Below are positions 11,383 to 24,478 of a stretch of 64,000 bases of DNA, piece by piece; position 1 is the first letter of the stretch; every line of letters starts with the position of its first letter. The translations under genes and the position numbers were made by a program. Source of the stretch: Sipunculus nudus (Eukaryota > Annelida > Sipuncula > Golfingiida > Sipunculidae). The notes below the pieces were generated by a model, which saw only the letters and a list, made by a program, of their open reading frames with translations, did no database searches and was not told the origin of the DNA. The stretch covers positions 11,211,979 through 11,275,978 of the forward strand of contig CM049321.1 in the NCBI GenBank assembly GCA_026874595.1, read 5' to 3'.

Positions 11383-12829
11383 TGTATCCGCCAAGACAGA
11401 GTTTTGCAGATAATATGTTTTTAAACCCCCGCCGCCGCCACCTCGTAGGTGTCCGGAGAACTCCTCCGTAACCGCTGGGCGTAATTTTACGAAACCCGGG
11501 AGTATGTTCTGGTCACATGTGAACTGCTGAGCCCCAATTTTGTTTTGACCTCTGACCTTTCCTCTCTCCAGTGCGTCTATCTGTGTGTCTGTTTTGACAC
11601 ATTAACCCACATAACTCAGGAACTGTTTGACCAATCTGGAAAAAATTTGTGCAAAAATGTAGCCCTTTGACAGCTTTATAACATACATAAAAAATGGTGG
11701 TGCCACCTGCAACCATTTTTGCACAGCGTCCATCTGTTCATCTGCCTTAAGATAAAATCACTCATATCTCTGCATTTGGACTTATCCACCTGAAATTTTG
11801 CATGTGTATACATCCTGGAGAGCTTTCTTGAGTTATGACAGGTGGCGCCACTTACATTCACGTTTACACTGCAGACATCCAAGCTCATATCTCTGGAACC
11901 ATTTGACCGATTGGGCCAGAATTTTGCATGTGTATAGATCTCACATAGCTCTTTATCATACGCAAAACTGGTGGCGCCACCTGTAACCATTTTTTGCACA
12001 GCGTCCGTCTGTTTGTCTGCCGTGGGATAAAATCACTCATATCTCTGCACTGGTTTGACTTGTCTGCCTAAAATTTTGCATGTATATACATCTTGGATAG
12101 CTTTCTTGATTTTATGGCAGGTGGTGCCACCTACATTACATTCATGTTTACACTGCAGACATCCAAGCTCATATCTCTGGAACCATTTGACCGATTGGGC
12201 CAGAATTTTGCATGTGTATAGATCTCACATAGCTCTTAATCAATCGCAAAACTGGTGGCGCCACCTGTAACCATTTTTTGCACAACGTCCGTCTGTTTGT
12301 CTGCCGTGGGATAAAATCACTCATATCTCTGCACTGGTTTGACTTGTCTGCCTAAAATTTTGCATGTATATACATCTTGGATAGCTTTCTTGATTTTATG
12401 GCAGGTGGTGCCACCTACATTCACATTTACGCTGCAGACATCCAAGCTCATATCTCAGGAACCGTTTGGCTGATTGGGCCAAAATTTTGCACGTGTATAC
12501 ATCACACATAGCTCTTTATCATACGCAAAACTGGTGGCGCCAACTGCAACCATTTTTGCACAACATCCGTCTGTTTGTCTGTCATGGGATAAAATTACTC
12601 ATATCTCGGCAGTGGTTTGACTTTATGCATTTGTATACAACTTTGATAGCTTTCTGGATTTTGTGGTAGGTGGCACAACCTACATACACATTTTGGCTGC
12701 AGACATCCATGCTAAAATACAACACACCTCACTCTGATACCCTTGTTACTCAATCCCTGCCTCATTTCACCTGTCCCACTCTGATTTTGGCGGATACATG
12801 TAGTTGCTTTTCGACTACCCGTATTCTAG
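11383..12829 (+). mobile_element. Helitron2-like non-autonomous element, family C, copy 1
   Basis: The 5' end is TT|TGTATCCGCCAAGACAGAG. Its inverse GGCGGATACA lies at 12790-12799, followed by a hairpin (GTAGT..GACTAC) and CCGTATTCTAG|TT. The 5' terminal bases also fold (GTATCCGC with a degenerate GCAGATAA in this copy). The interior is made of about 278-bp units carrying two GGTGGCGCCACC palindromes each. No coding capacity. Confidence 0.72.
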
Positions 12830-13009
12830 TTTTAAATTACATGACAATATCTGAAAAGTATTTTTTGGGCCGAGTTTCCTGAATCATGTCTCTTATCTAC
12901 CTTAAACCTATAATTTTAAATTTTGATCCAATAAAAAAATTAAAATATAATTTACAATTGAAAGACACCCAGTAGAGGAAAAAAAACATTTTTTGACATA
13001 TTGTCATGT

Positions 13010-13265
13010 AGTTTAATATTAGTTGGCAAAATGCCATAGCAAAGCACTGCATGGTTTAATTATCTGACTTTCTGTCAGATGCCATTGTTGAATTTGTTTT
13101 GATTATTTTGGTGGGCCCCAACATATTATAAACACATTGATATAAACAAAACAAGCAACCTGCGTGCAGTAATATCCACGTTTTCTGGCCCATTTTTGTG
13201 AAAGCCCCAAGGGATTTACGATTACCTTTAGGTTATGAAAGTCAGATAGGTGATTGGGCCCCTTT
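13010..13265 (+). repeat. Dispersed repeat family H, copy 2
   Basis: GCAAAATGCCATAGCAAAGC, ATTATAAACACATTGATATA and the end GATAGGTGATTGGGCCCCTT. The same end phrase stands alone at 20651-20670. Confidence 0.6.
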
Positions 13266-13269
13266 AATT

Positions 13270-14670
13270 GACTTCAGATATCAGAATGGGTCCCTTTAAC
13301 AGTAATAACTAATTGCGGGGCAAGTTAAAGTTTCAGAAAATGGTGGTAGGGCAACTAAGATATGCCCCTGCATGCCCCACCTAGCAAGCAGGTCAAGCAT
13401 AAACATTTACCAAAAGGCCGGACTCTTCACTTATCTTCAGCCAGTTATTTTCTTCTTTCTTGGAGAAAGGAAATCATACTAATACTATTTATCTTTAAAT
13501 ACCTATGTAATTATCTGTATAAATACTAAAGTTAATAATATTAACAAACAAACCTATATGAATATTTTTGTTTTCTAACATACAATATAGCAGCTGCAAC
13601 ACACTTGTTTTTAAATTCTGTGATCACTGTCTTTCAAAGGCCAAGTAAAATTTCTTTGAGGGAAAGTAAAAGCTAACTCTACCTGCCAAGTACTTTCAAA
13701 AGTTCATGTCGGGTCATACGGTACCTTTTTCTTTTTATGTTCTCAAGGGTTATAGACATACAAATTTCGAAAAAAGTTACAAATATAGAAATATGAACCT
13801 TAAGATTTGTAACCTTAATAATGTGATTTAAGCAAAAATACTAAAAGCCATAAAACATGATGAACAAATTAATTTTCAGACTGTTTATAAAATTCTCATA
13901 TCAGTATTCCTCTAAAATCTATATTTGAGTCAGAAATAAATTGTACGCTGAATTTAAAAATATGAACTTTTAGATTTTTAACCTCAGTAATGTGTTTATA
14001 GAAAATATACTTAAAGCCATGAAAGCATAATGAAACTTAATTCAATTTTCAGACTGCTTATAAAATTCTTATATCAATATTTCACTGGAATCTGTATTTT
14101 AGTCAGAATTAAATTGCATATATAATGCCACTGTAGCTGTGGTATCCAGTTTTCCTTGTAAAAGTGAAAGATTGTCATGAAAGAAATAGAGCTTAAACTG
14201 GAAATTTTAATAAATTAGGCTCAAAGAAAGGTTGGTTAATCTGGCAGGCACATGCATGCACCATTTTCTTGTTATTTTTATTTTCAAAAGAAATTTATCA
14301 AGGTGAGCTCCAGCTTTCAAGAGAAAACATAATTAATAATAAAATAAAATTTGGGTTTGAAATTATGGGCTTTTAACTGTTAAGCAAATCAGTCTTGTAA
14401 ATATTATCATTTCATCCCCTGATCATATGAAGCTTTTATATTAAATTACTGATAGTAAAATGGTTGAATAATCAGCTTTTCAATACTGATTTCAACTTTT
14501 ATTGGCCTTATAAATATGTCAATGCTGCTAAGTTTTTACTCCAGGGAAGCACTCTGAAAGTTTGCAGCATTGATTCAGTCTGTATTTATATGAAATCACT
14601 GGAAATTCTTCATGGTCTTTCACCTTTAAATTTGACCTTGAACTAGCAAATGTACAATAAAATTAAATAT
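13270..14670. other. AT-rich intron sequence with internal duplication
   Basis: 13780-13950 and 13960-14120 are diverged copies of one another (ATATGAACCTTAAGATTTGTAAC / ATATGAACTTTTAGATTTTTAAC, then GACTG..TATAAAATTCT). Otherwise nothing was recognised. Confidence 0.55.
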
Positions 14671-14675
14671 TAATT

Positions 14676-17612
14676 GTATCCCCAGACAAAGTCGGGGGAT
14701 ACTATGTTTTCATACCGGTCCCGCCGCCGCCGCATATAAATCTTGTTGGCACGATAACTCAAAAAATATTTCACAGAACTTTACCAAACTTGGTATATGT
14801 ATAGATATGGGTAAGAGGACGACGCCTATTTAAAATGAGGTCATGACCTCAACTAGGAGAGTGACCTTGACCTTGAATAGGTCCAATTTTGGGGAAAATC
14901 ACACAAATTCTTTAATATCTCAAGAAATCTTTCATGGATTTATCCCAAAATCAAGTTGATGGAAGATCATGGATAGGGTTGTCATGTTCCAGAAACTGGT
15001 GGCGCCACCTATTATTCTTTACTTGTTTTCATGCCGTTTAATACCCCCAAAATTGCCACCTTACAGTACTGTGAGCATTATAAGTCAAAAACTAATGGAC
15101 AGATTTCTTTTATATTATGCATATACATAGGTATGGGTAATGGGATGATGTTTATTTAAATTGGGGTCATGACCTTTCCTATGATAGTGCCCTTGACCTT
15201 GAATATTGCCATATATGGTGAAAATCACACACCTCTTATGATATCTCCAGTGTTGATAGCCATATGGATTTCAAACATGACTTATGTATGGCCCACCACT
15301 AAAGTAAGAACCTTATAGGTTCTAGGGTCATGAGGTCAAAGGTCAAGGTCACTGGACTGGCATTTTAAAAGATACTGTGGATGCATTTTAAGCCAAACTT
15401 TCATCCCAGGTCTTCCATCTTGAATATATAGCTCACTTGCCAATAGTGGATGATCCATATAAATTTTGGGGTCACAAGGTCAAAGGTCAAGGCCACAGGA
15501 GTTATCTGTCCAAAAATTAGTTTCATGATGATAATTCCTGCTTTTATTGATGTACTGATTTCAAATTTGACTTATATATGTCCCATTGAAAAAGCAAAAC
15601 TCCAATTCATTTTGGGGTCATGAGGTCAAAGGTCAAGGTCACAGGACACATCTTTAAAAAGATTGTGGATGCATTTTCAGCCAAACATTTCATCTCAGAC
15701 TTTTCATCTTGCACATATAAGTCATCTGCCAATAGAGGAAGACCCCTATCAGTTTTTAGGTCACAAGGTCAAAGGTGAAGGTCACAGGAGCCATCTGTCC
15801 AAAAATGAGTTTCTGGATGATAATTCCTGCTTTTATTGATGTATGGATTTCAAACTTGACTTGTATATGTCCCATTGGAAAATCAAGACCCAAATTGATT
15901 TTTGGGTCATGAGGTCAAAGGTCAAGGTCACAGGATACATCTTTAAAAAGATGTGGATGCATTTTAAGCCAAACTTTCATCCCAGGTCTTCCATCTTGAA
16001 TATATAGCTCACTTGCCAATAGTGGATAATCCATATAATTTTTGGGGTCACAAGGTCAAAGGTCAAGGCCACAGGAGCTATCTGTCCAAAAATTAGTTTC
16101 TGGATGATAATTCCTTCTTTTATTGATGTATGGATTTCAAACTTAACTTGTATTTGACCCATTGGAAAAGCAAGACCCGAATTGATTTGGGGTCATGAGG
16201 TCAAAGGTCAAGGTCACAGGAAACCTCTTTAAAAAGGTTGTGGATGCAATTTCAGCCAAATAATTCATCTCAGATCTTTCATCTTGCACTAGTTCACCTG
16301 CTAAGATGGAAGACCCCTATGGATGCATTTTCAGCCAAACATTTCATCTCAGATCTTTCATCTTGCACATATAGTTCACCTGCCAAGAGAGGAAGAACCC
16401 TATCAATTTTGAGGTCACAATGTCAAAGGTGAAGGTCACAGGAGCCATCTGTCCAAAAATTAGTTTCTGGATGATAATTCCTTCTTTTATTGATGTATGG
16501 ATTTCAAACTTGACTTGTATTTGACCTATTGGAACAGCAAGACCCGAATTGATTTTGGGGTCATGAGGTCAAAGGTCAAGGTCACAGGACACATCTTTAT
16601 AAAGATTGTGGATGCATTTTCAGCCAAACAATTCATCTCAGATCTTTCATCTTGCACATATAGTTCACCTGCCAAGAGTGAAAAACCCCTATCAATTTTG
16701 AGGTCACAAGGTCAAAGGTGAAGGTCACAGGAGCCATCTGTCCAAAAATTAGTTTCTGGATGATAATTCCTGCTTTTATTGATGTATGGTTTTCAAACTT
16801 GACTTGTATTTGACCCATTGGAAAAGCAAGACCAAAATTGATTTTGGGGTCATGAGGTCAAAGGTCAAGGTCACAGGACACATCTTTATAAAGATTGTGG
16901 ATGCATTTTCAGCCAAACAATTCATCTCAGATCTTTCATCTTGCACATATAGTTCACCTGCCAAGAGTGAAAAACCCCTATCAATTTTGAGGTCACAAGG
17001 TCAAAGGTGAAGGTCACAGGAGCCATCTGTCCAAAAATTAGTTTCTGGATGATAATTCCTGCTTTTATTGATGTATGGTTTTCAAACTTGACTTGTATTT
17101 GACCCATTGGAAAAGCAAGACCCGAATTGATTTTGGGGTCATGAGGTCAAAGGTCAAGGTCACAGGACACATCTTTATAAAGATTGTGGATGCATTTTCA
17201 GCCAAACAATTCATCTCAGATCTTTCATCTTGCACATATAGTTCACCTGCCAAGAGTGAAAAACCCCTATCAATTTTGAGGTCACAAGGTCAAAGGTGAA
17301 GGTCAAAGGAGCCATCTGTCCAAAAATTAGTTTCTGGATGATAATTCCTGCTTTTATTGATGTATGGTTTTCAAACTTGACTTGTAGATGTCCCATTGGA
17401 AAAGCAAGACCAAAATTGATTTTGGGGTCATGAGGTCAAGGTCAAGGTCACAGGACCAACATCTTCAACAAGATTGTGGATTGTTAGATGGAAGAAACAA
17501 TAAATATGCCAAGTGTCAGTATATGCTGCTAAAAATGGGGGTCTGTTCTTAAAGGGGGGGGCCTACTATGTCTGGGGATACTCTGGCACCTGCGGTGCCA
17601 AGAAATGTCTAG
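14676..17612 (+). mobile_element. Helitron2-like non-autonomous element, family B (complete)
   Basis: The 5' end after TT is TGTATCCCCAGACA, which folds with GGGGGATAC to form a hairpin. Its inverse TGTCTGGGGATAC recurs at 17569-17580, followed by the hairpin TGGCACC-TGC-GGTGCCA and AAGAAATGTCTAG|TT. An inverted repeat placed at the 5' tip but subterminal at the 3' end, then a hairpin and CTAG, is the layout described for Helitron2/Helentron elements. Inside are one copy of the family A unit (about 14750-15240) and a 289-bp tandem array. No Rep/helicase coding was seen, so it is non-autonomous. Confidence 0.72.
15240..17460 (+). repeat. 289-bp tandem repeat array with AGGTCA-type half-sites
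   Basis: About eight units. The phrase GGTCATGAGGTCAAAGGTCA recurs near 15326, 15615, 15903, 16189, 16558, 16847, 17136 and 17425. The last four are spaced by exactly 289 and are nearly identical. One spacing is longer (369) because of an 80-base partial duplication near 16250-16340. Short open frames repeated in both strands here are repeat artefacts. Confidence 0.9.
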
Positions 17613-17807
17613 TTTGTTAATCAACTTTGGCTTATTATCAGTTCAAATGCATAGGGGACTTGATTACCATTGTATTATTACAATAATTGTAAAAAAATAA
17701 CAATATATTTTCCAACTGCTGATCATAAAGTCATTTGTGTGCTCAGAATGAATATTATTGATATTACAAAGTAAAGAAACTTATGTAAAAAGAATAACAA
17801 GAAATTA

Positions 17808-18075
17808 AAAAGGGTCTGATATGGGAACGCAAACCCTATGGGGAAGATGATCTTCAAAGTTGGTGCCATGGAATGTTAATTAAACCTGTATTATATTCCT
17901 TGGAACTTTTTAATTGAAAATATTTATAAACACCCTGGACATGGTGGTATTGCTGTCCTTAACTATAAACAACAAACAACAACCATGCCACAACCCCCCC
18001 CCCTGTTGTACGTTGGTTTACTGACACATCTCTGGGATACTGCACGTGACATAATGTCATTGTCCTCTGTGAAGG
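17808..18075 (+). repeat. About 265-bp repeat with E-box, copy 2
   Basis: Same-strand copy of 7313-7580. CACGTG is kept (18043-18048) but the CRE has decayed (ATAATGTCA). It abuts the region just right of the family B element. Confidence 0.7.
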
Positions 18076-18479
18076 CACTGATTCAAAGATGGCCATATCA
18101 TAATAAATTTCAATGACACGTTCTTCAGATATATTGCAGATCAACACACACACACACAAGACTAAGTGAAAACAGTAACCTTCGCTTCATGCAGGTTAAT
18201 TATCCATCCATATTTTGCTTTCCTTAATACCCCAAGATGAGTCTAGTAACCTTGAGTAATTGGCCAACATGTCGTGATATCAGTTTGCCAGTTTTCCTGC
18301 TTTTCCAGTGGGTCTGTGTTTTCTAACTCCTCGGGAGCATCATGACCTTTCTTTTGACAAAGTAATCTTCAGGTGTACCTTTTCTGAGTATAAATTTGTT
18401 GAGTTTTTTGTTCAAGTTTACAGAGTGCATGATTCGGCAGAAGAAGGGTGAAATTTTGAACTACAGTAGAATAGCAGTC

Positions 18480-18740
18480 AACTGTCTTCTGTGGTCTAGA
18501 CCCGGTGTAGAGGCCTGGTGCATTGAGATTGTGAGTTAGAATCTCTGCCTGAGAACTGATATTTTCATGGTCAGCCTCCATCTAGGATGAGCACTGTGCA
18601 GGCTTAATGGGAACACTCTGCCCCATGGGCATGTTTCACTTACAAACAAGTGCACCTTACATGGGTTCCTTGGTGTTTTGACTGAGCAAGGAGGACTATT
18701 ACACACCCAGGACCCGCAGGTGCTTTACACTAAGCCTTGT
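18480..18740 (+). mobile_element. tRNA-derived SINE-like element, copy 1
   Basis: A tRNA-like head (GAGGCCTGGTGCATTGAG, then a degenerate B box GAGTTAGAATCTC) is followed by a body ending ACACACCCAGGACCCGCAGG that matches 53880-53910. Confidence 0.5.
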
Positions 18741-18779
18741 TGAAAACAGGATATACCACATACCATGTCATGTAGCCTA

Positions 18780-18955
18780 AAATTGAGAAGAGAATTCTCA
18801 ATCCTCCCATGAATAACTGGAATTTTTATTTATCCTGGGAATAATAAGATTTGTCATTCTACCCAGGATAAATAAAAATTCCAGTTAAGGAAAAGAATGA
18901 TTTCAGACCATCTGTAGATTTTCATTCCTTCCAGGAATGCTTCAGATAGTTTCAG
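18780..18955. repeat. Fragment of the GAATTC-rich MITE family, copy 3
   Basis: GAGAATTCTCAATCCTCCC, then the inverted pair ATTTATCCTGGG / CCCAGGATAAAT, and GATTTCAGACCATCT, as in the other copies. The ends are degenerate. Confidence 0.5.
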
Positions 18956-18959
18956 TTTA

Positions 18960-20925
18960 TCACTCTTTCTTTCTCACTGTTTCTTCTGGCTCCACCCCCG
19001 CAAAGAACTTCTTGGTAAGAGTACAGGTAAGGTTATTTGCATGTTTACCGGGAGGCACAGTTACCTATGGATCATGTGCTGGATCAACACGAAAGTCAAA
19101 TTGATTCTTCAATGGGCCAATCCCAGCATGCCCTGAAAAGTTCATGAGATTCAGTTCATGATTACATGAGTGCATGGTGTTGTGAACACCCACACACACA
19201 TATGAATGGGGATGAATTGAAGCAAAAATCAATATCATATGTAATAGATGGTAGATGTGGGAAGAGTGTCAACGGTTTGAACTAAAACAATTCATTGATG
19301 TGAAATACCCCTCTGGGTTATTTAAAGGTACCCATGCATAGGATGGATTTCATTATAAACCATTCATGGATTACACTTGTCTGGTTTATCTCCTCTGTGC
19401 ACAGCAGATGAAAGTTAGATTTTGGAAAAAATGGTGTCTCTAGTCCCTTGGACTTGCTGACTTTCAGACAAGTGCAGGACTCCATTAAGTAAAAGCAATT
19501 TCCCTTTAAACAGAAATGCAGCCACCCTTTACATTAAATGAGCTGTTAGCAATTGTGAAACTGTCTCTGACTGTATACAGTAAATGTGTACTTTGATCAT
19601 GAAACTTTGTACCTTGATCCAAAGTGCAATTAAATTACTTACTGTTCCATAAGGAATGTCACATTCTGTATTTTTTCTATCCAGAAATTAAAAGCGCCCA
19701 AACTCACAATCTATGAATCACATCTTAAAACCAATTTATTAGGCCATAGAAATGTAATGTCTTAAGAATACTGAATTCCTACCAGAACTAATTTGTGCAA
19801 GAAATGGCCATTAATGATTGAATCATATAAGAATCCTTCTCAAATGACTTTCCTGATAAATGTCCAGTATTTGATTACCTACTTTTTATGGTAAGTTGCC
19901 ATTAGTTAGTACATGAAGGTTATAGATGGAATAGGTATAAAAACAGATCAATGAATCAGTGTGAAAAAAAATGTATGGTAAGAGGGGCTGGGAAATAACA
20001 TATGTTAATACTATTGTAATATACGGGAAGCTAAGTCACTTAGGAGAAATGTCAAGAAAATTACTAGTTGTAAACCCATGCAGTTAAAGTCCTTTGCTTG
20101 CCAAGTACTGCATAAATTCTGTCCACCTTAATAACTAGACAGAACTAGTGTCTGTTATCTGTGACTTAAAGGGACATAATCAGGAGCTAAATTATGGCTA
20201 TTCTTTCACACTATCAGTTCAGTTTTGCTTTATACAAATGTTTTCCAGCATAACCATCCCAGCACACTGTCTCATTTCTTCGCATATGACTGAATAACAT
20301 CATGTTATGGCTCTGCGTGTTGGTAAACACGGTTTGTTTATAATACCAAGGCGCGTGACTGGAGGTCCGATTAAGAGGGGCAACATGCTGTGTTGCAGCC
20401 AGCAGAAACATGTATTACATTTGTTGGACCAAATCAGACTGGACATCTCCTGATTTACATGTGTTTTGGCTCTGTGATGCACACGGCCCCACGCGCTGTG
20501 CTAATGTTGACACCTTTCATCGTGCCCTGTCCACTGTTTTTAACATTTGTTTACAGGAGAAAGCAAACGGTTTCAGGGCAATGTTTTGGTAGGAACATAT
20601 TTATTTTAAAGGGAAGAAGCTATTTTTCGTGTTAACTCAACATGCTTTATAGGTGATTGGGCCCCTTTATTTGGTTTATGCTAGCCATGGTAAATGGGTA
20701 CCATGCAGAAATGCCTGAATTTCCACCTGTCTCAGACAGGCAAACACATGCCCAGAAAGGCATTTTTCATTTTCTACCAATCTCTTGGAAAGGTGTACAC
20801 CTAGATGTTTTCCACATTAGTTGTTGATAAGTAGTAAAATACATGCCAAAAAAACTATATATTTTACAGGTGGTGTTCCAACCACTCCCTGTATGTTCTA
20901 TATTTTCCTATAAAAGTTGTCTGTA
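18960..20925. other. Intron sequence, mostly unrecognised
   Basis: Single-copy in the window except for the family H end phrase at 20651-20670. No exon signature was seen. Confidence 0.5.
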
Positions 20926-20927
20926 AT

Positions 20928-21640
20928 TGTATCCACCAAAACAAAGTTCCATTTGTGCGTCTGTTTCCACTCATAAACCCACATATCTTGGGAACTGTTT
21001 GACCGATCAGGAAAAAAATTTTGTACAAATGTAGCCCTTGGATAGCTTTATAACATACATAAAAAATGGTGGTGCCACCTGCAACCATTTTTGCGCAGCG
21101 TTCATCTGTTCATCTGCCTTGGGATAAAATCACTCATATCTCTGCATTGGTTGGTCTTATCCACCTGAAATTTTGCATGTGTATACATCCTGGACAGCTT
21201 TCATGATTTTATGACAGGTGGCATCACCTACATTCACATTTACGCTACAGACATCCAAGCTCATATCTCGGCAATTTGACCGATTGGGCCAAAATTTTGC
21301 ATGTGTATAGATCTCACATAGCTCTTTATCATATGCAAAACTGGTGGTGCCACCTGCAACCATTTTTGCACAGCGTCCGTCTGTTTGTCTGCCGTGGGAT
21401 AAAATCACTCATATCTCTGCAGTGGTTTGACTTTTTGGATTTGTATACAACTTTGATAGCTTTCTCGGTTTTGTTGTAGGTGGAACAACCTACATACACA
21501 TTTCAGCTGCAGACATCCATGGTAATATGCAACACACCTCACTCTATTTCCCCTTGTTACTCAATCCTTGCCTCACTTCACCCGTCTTACTCCGATTTCG
21601 GTGGATACATGTAGTCACTTGTCGACTACCCCTATTCTAG
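20928..21640 (+). mobile_element. Helitron2-like non-autonomous element, family C, copy 2 (short)
   Basis: A 713-bp copy with both ends: TT|TGTATCCACCAAAACA at the left, and GTGGATACA, the hairpin GTAGTC..GACTAC, then CCTATTCTAG|TT at the right. It has fewer internal units than copies 1 and 3, consistent with copy-number change of the internal tandem repeat. Confidence 0.7.
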
Positions 21641-24276
21641 TTCCTACTTGAACAATACCTGCTTTTGCATTAGGACAAGTCTGTGGGACCTGTCTGAGGT
21701 TGTGTAGGACAAGTTTAATTTCCATGGGGTGAGCTGACATGGTGAGGGGTAACTGGTGCAGTTTCTGATAGATGGCATATTATTCTTTTGTGAAGAAATG
21801 TCAAATATTACTCAGAATCTATGGGAAAATATGATAAATGACCCCCCATAGGACACACTTTGCATTGGTCTTAACATTTCAAGACCAAAATAGACATTTC
21901 TTAGGAAATGAGTTGCATGACAATAATTAAATGCCAAGTATGATGTAGACACATGTACATCTTATTGTTTAATAAAAATACACCTGACAATTTATTAATA
22001 ACACTATTGGCTGCCACCTCACATAACCTTCAGACGTGTAAATACAATTTATGATGATTTATTATAAAATAAATTATATTTTTAGAGTGATTTCTGATCA
22101 CCTAAGAATGTTATATTTTCCTCTTTATTTGCCCTATATCTCAACTGCTGTTAAAAAAACTTATAAAATATAAGATGATTTATCAAATAAACAATGCTAT
22201 TCACAGTAATATTGGTGATTGCACACTTAAATGAGTGGAATGTCCTATGTTAGATTAAACAATTTTCCATATTTATGGTTTAATTTCTTTTTCCACAAGC
22301 AGCAACTGCAGATCAGTATTTCTATTTTCTGTGCATACTTTTCTGAGAGTAAAGCAAGCAATTCTTGTGCAATTTTGGTAATAGCCAGACAGAATTTTAA
22401 CTCCTGACCCCTACCTATTATTTTGTTGTACTAAAATTTTTCTTGTTTGTAGATTTGTTAAACAGTAAATGTTACCTTTTAAACCAGTTGATACTTAGTC
22501 CTCTCAGGGGAGAATGATTATGTATTTTAGGATCACCTATTAATTATGTTCTTCCAAATATGATTGATTAGTTTGCTATTAATTTGTTTTAATCAGACTT
22601 GTTTGAAAGGTTTTCTTCCAGAAACAAAATCATCCAACACAACTCTGTCCACAATGTCTTAATCCTTTGGAAGATGTTGCGGGCTGCGGATTTACAGTCG
22701 TTGATAGATTGGGATTATCCCATAATTCTTGTCACTGATGAAGAGATCAGATTAATTACAAGTATTAATTACAAGCACAGTGTGGGGTGATGAACATTTC
22801 ATTGATTATCTCAAAGGGATTGTGACTTGCTGTAGGAGACACAGCTGGCATCTGAAATAGCCAGTCTGGATCCTGTGTAAATTTACTGCGGGTCGTTTAC
22901 CTCCAGGCTTAATGGACACACTCAGGACATACTCGCTAGGGCTAATGTCACAGACTCCATAATGTAAGACTGCATCAAGCGGAGCCCCCGGTAGTCTTCA
23001 CTGTAAGAATACTAGATTAGTCTGTAAGTGTTGGTTTTTAGCTTGGCCCAAAAAAAGTCAGATTCTGGAGCTGTATTTAGAAATCTGTGTCCATCTCATG
23101 CTACAATCAATAATTGAAAAAACTAGCATACTACCTGTTCTTGCATAGTTCACTTAGTTTCTGATAGATGCCGGTGCAATTAATAGCCATACAAAATAAT
23201 ATGGAATTTCTCATGATTATAGGAAATGGCCCCCTTAGGACACACTTGGTATCATTAACAATGGTTGAGTCCAAAGAGAAGCATTTACGAGTCATAGCCA
23301 CAGATCATAGAGGAATTGGGATTAAAAGTTCCACCACTGTCGTTTATAAGATCGATAATATTTTGTCTTCAGGTTTGCATCAACTAAATACTTGTGGTAG
23401 GAATTAATCGGTTGTAAAATCATATTAGATGATTGAACAATGATGGATGATTGATGATTAATCAGTTATTTTATATACAATCTTTATGGTGACAAGTATG
23501 GAATTAAAGTAACAAGTATGGAATTAAACCTAAAGTGTTGATGGAGTAAATACAGTGTCACGTATATCACGTTAAAAGGCAAAGGTGATGGCCGGGTTGT
23601 TGACCCTTATTCTTTGCACAAAGTTAGGTTTTAATGCTGTTCTCTGTTTTGTACCCTGTCTTTCATATATCTCTGACAGAATAAGATTTTGGGGGGGGAT
23701 TATATGACTTTTTTCAATATGCATACATAATCGTTTATAATTGATTAATAAAAAATGCAATTGATTTGATTGATTATGAAAGAAAATTACCGTTCATCGA
23801 TATAATCAATAAATTAACACATCACAACCAAATACTAGTTTGAGTGTCCTTTGTACATTAATTGTTCGATTTCCTGGAATAAATAATGTTGAACACATTT
23901 ACTGTTAAAAATTTCAAAATATATAGTGAAAATATGAACAAGATTTGACCAGGTTAACAGGTTCACAGAGAACATTTTAAAGTAAGGCTGCATGGTTAAA
24001 ATGGAAAAACTATGTAAATGAAAAATGGCTTTGGTAGATAGGCTTAAAATTAAACTTTAAAGTGGTGTTGAATTAGCTGACTTGGGAATTCCTGTCCAAA
24101 GTATGTACTTTACAGGAGAATTCCAAATGTGGCTGCTTCTCCAGTGGTTTGGCACCTGAGGCTGATGCATTGCATATGCAGCACCTTTTGTGGTTCATTT
24201 AGGGTTAGCATTCCAGGGTAGGTTCAAAGTGATTGCTGTTACAAAGACAATACTAAATGAGATGTAAACATTACAC
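21641..24276. other. Intron sequence, mostly unrecognised
   Basis: 22670-23000 is less AT-rich than its surroundings and looks non-repetitive, but it has stops in all frames and no known motif. Confidence 0.45.
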
Positions 24277-24408
24277 ATTGAGAATTCTTTTTTTTTCCTG
24301 GGAAGAATGAGAATTCCATTTTTCCCAGCTTCTTATTTCCTGACAACTTAATATCAACAATCTGTCCTAGCTATTATTATAATAATAATACAAAAAAAGA
24401 AACTTGTT

Positions 24409-24478
<70 letters not shown>

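Noticed and set aside
11741-12600. Regularly spaced repeats resembling a CRISPR array
   Set aside because: The spacers are themselves repeated and the setting is a eukaryotic intron. It is a transposon-borne tandem repeat.
11676-12669. Repeated frames of 60-110 codons in family C (also 21157-21479 and 37544-38125)
   Set aside because: They follow the 278-bp unit of non-autonomous elements. Composition and stops vary with each copy and no domain is recognisable.
16238-17396. Series of 60-75-codon frames repeated on both strands
   Set aside because: They are the 289-bp tandem repeat read in different frames, not genes.
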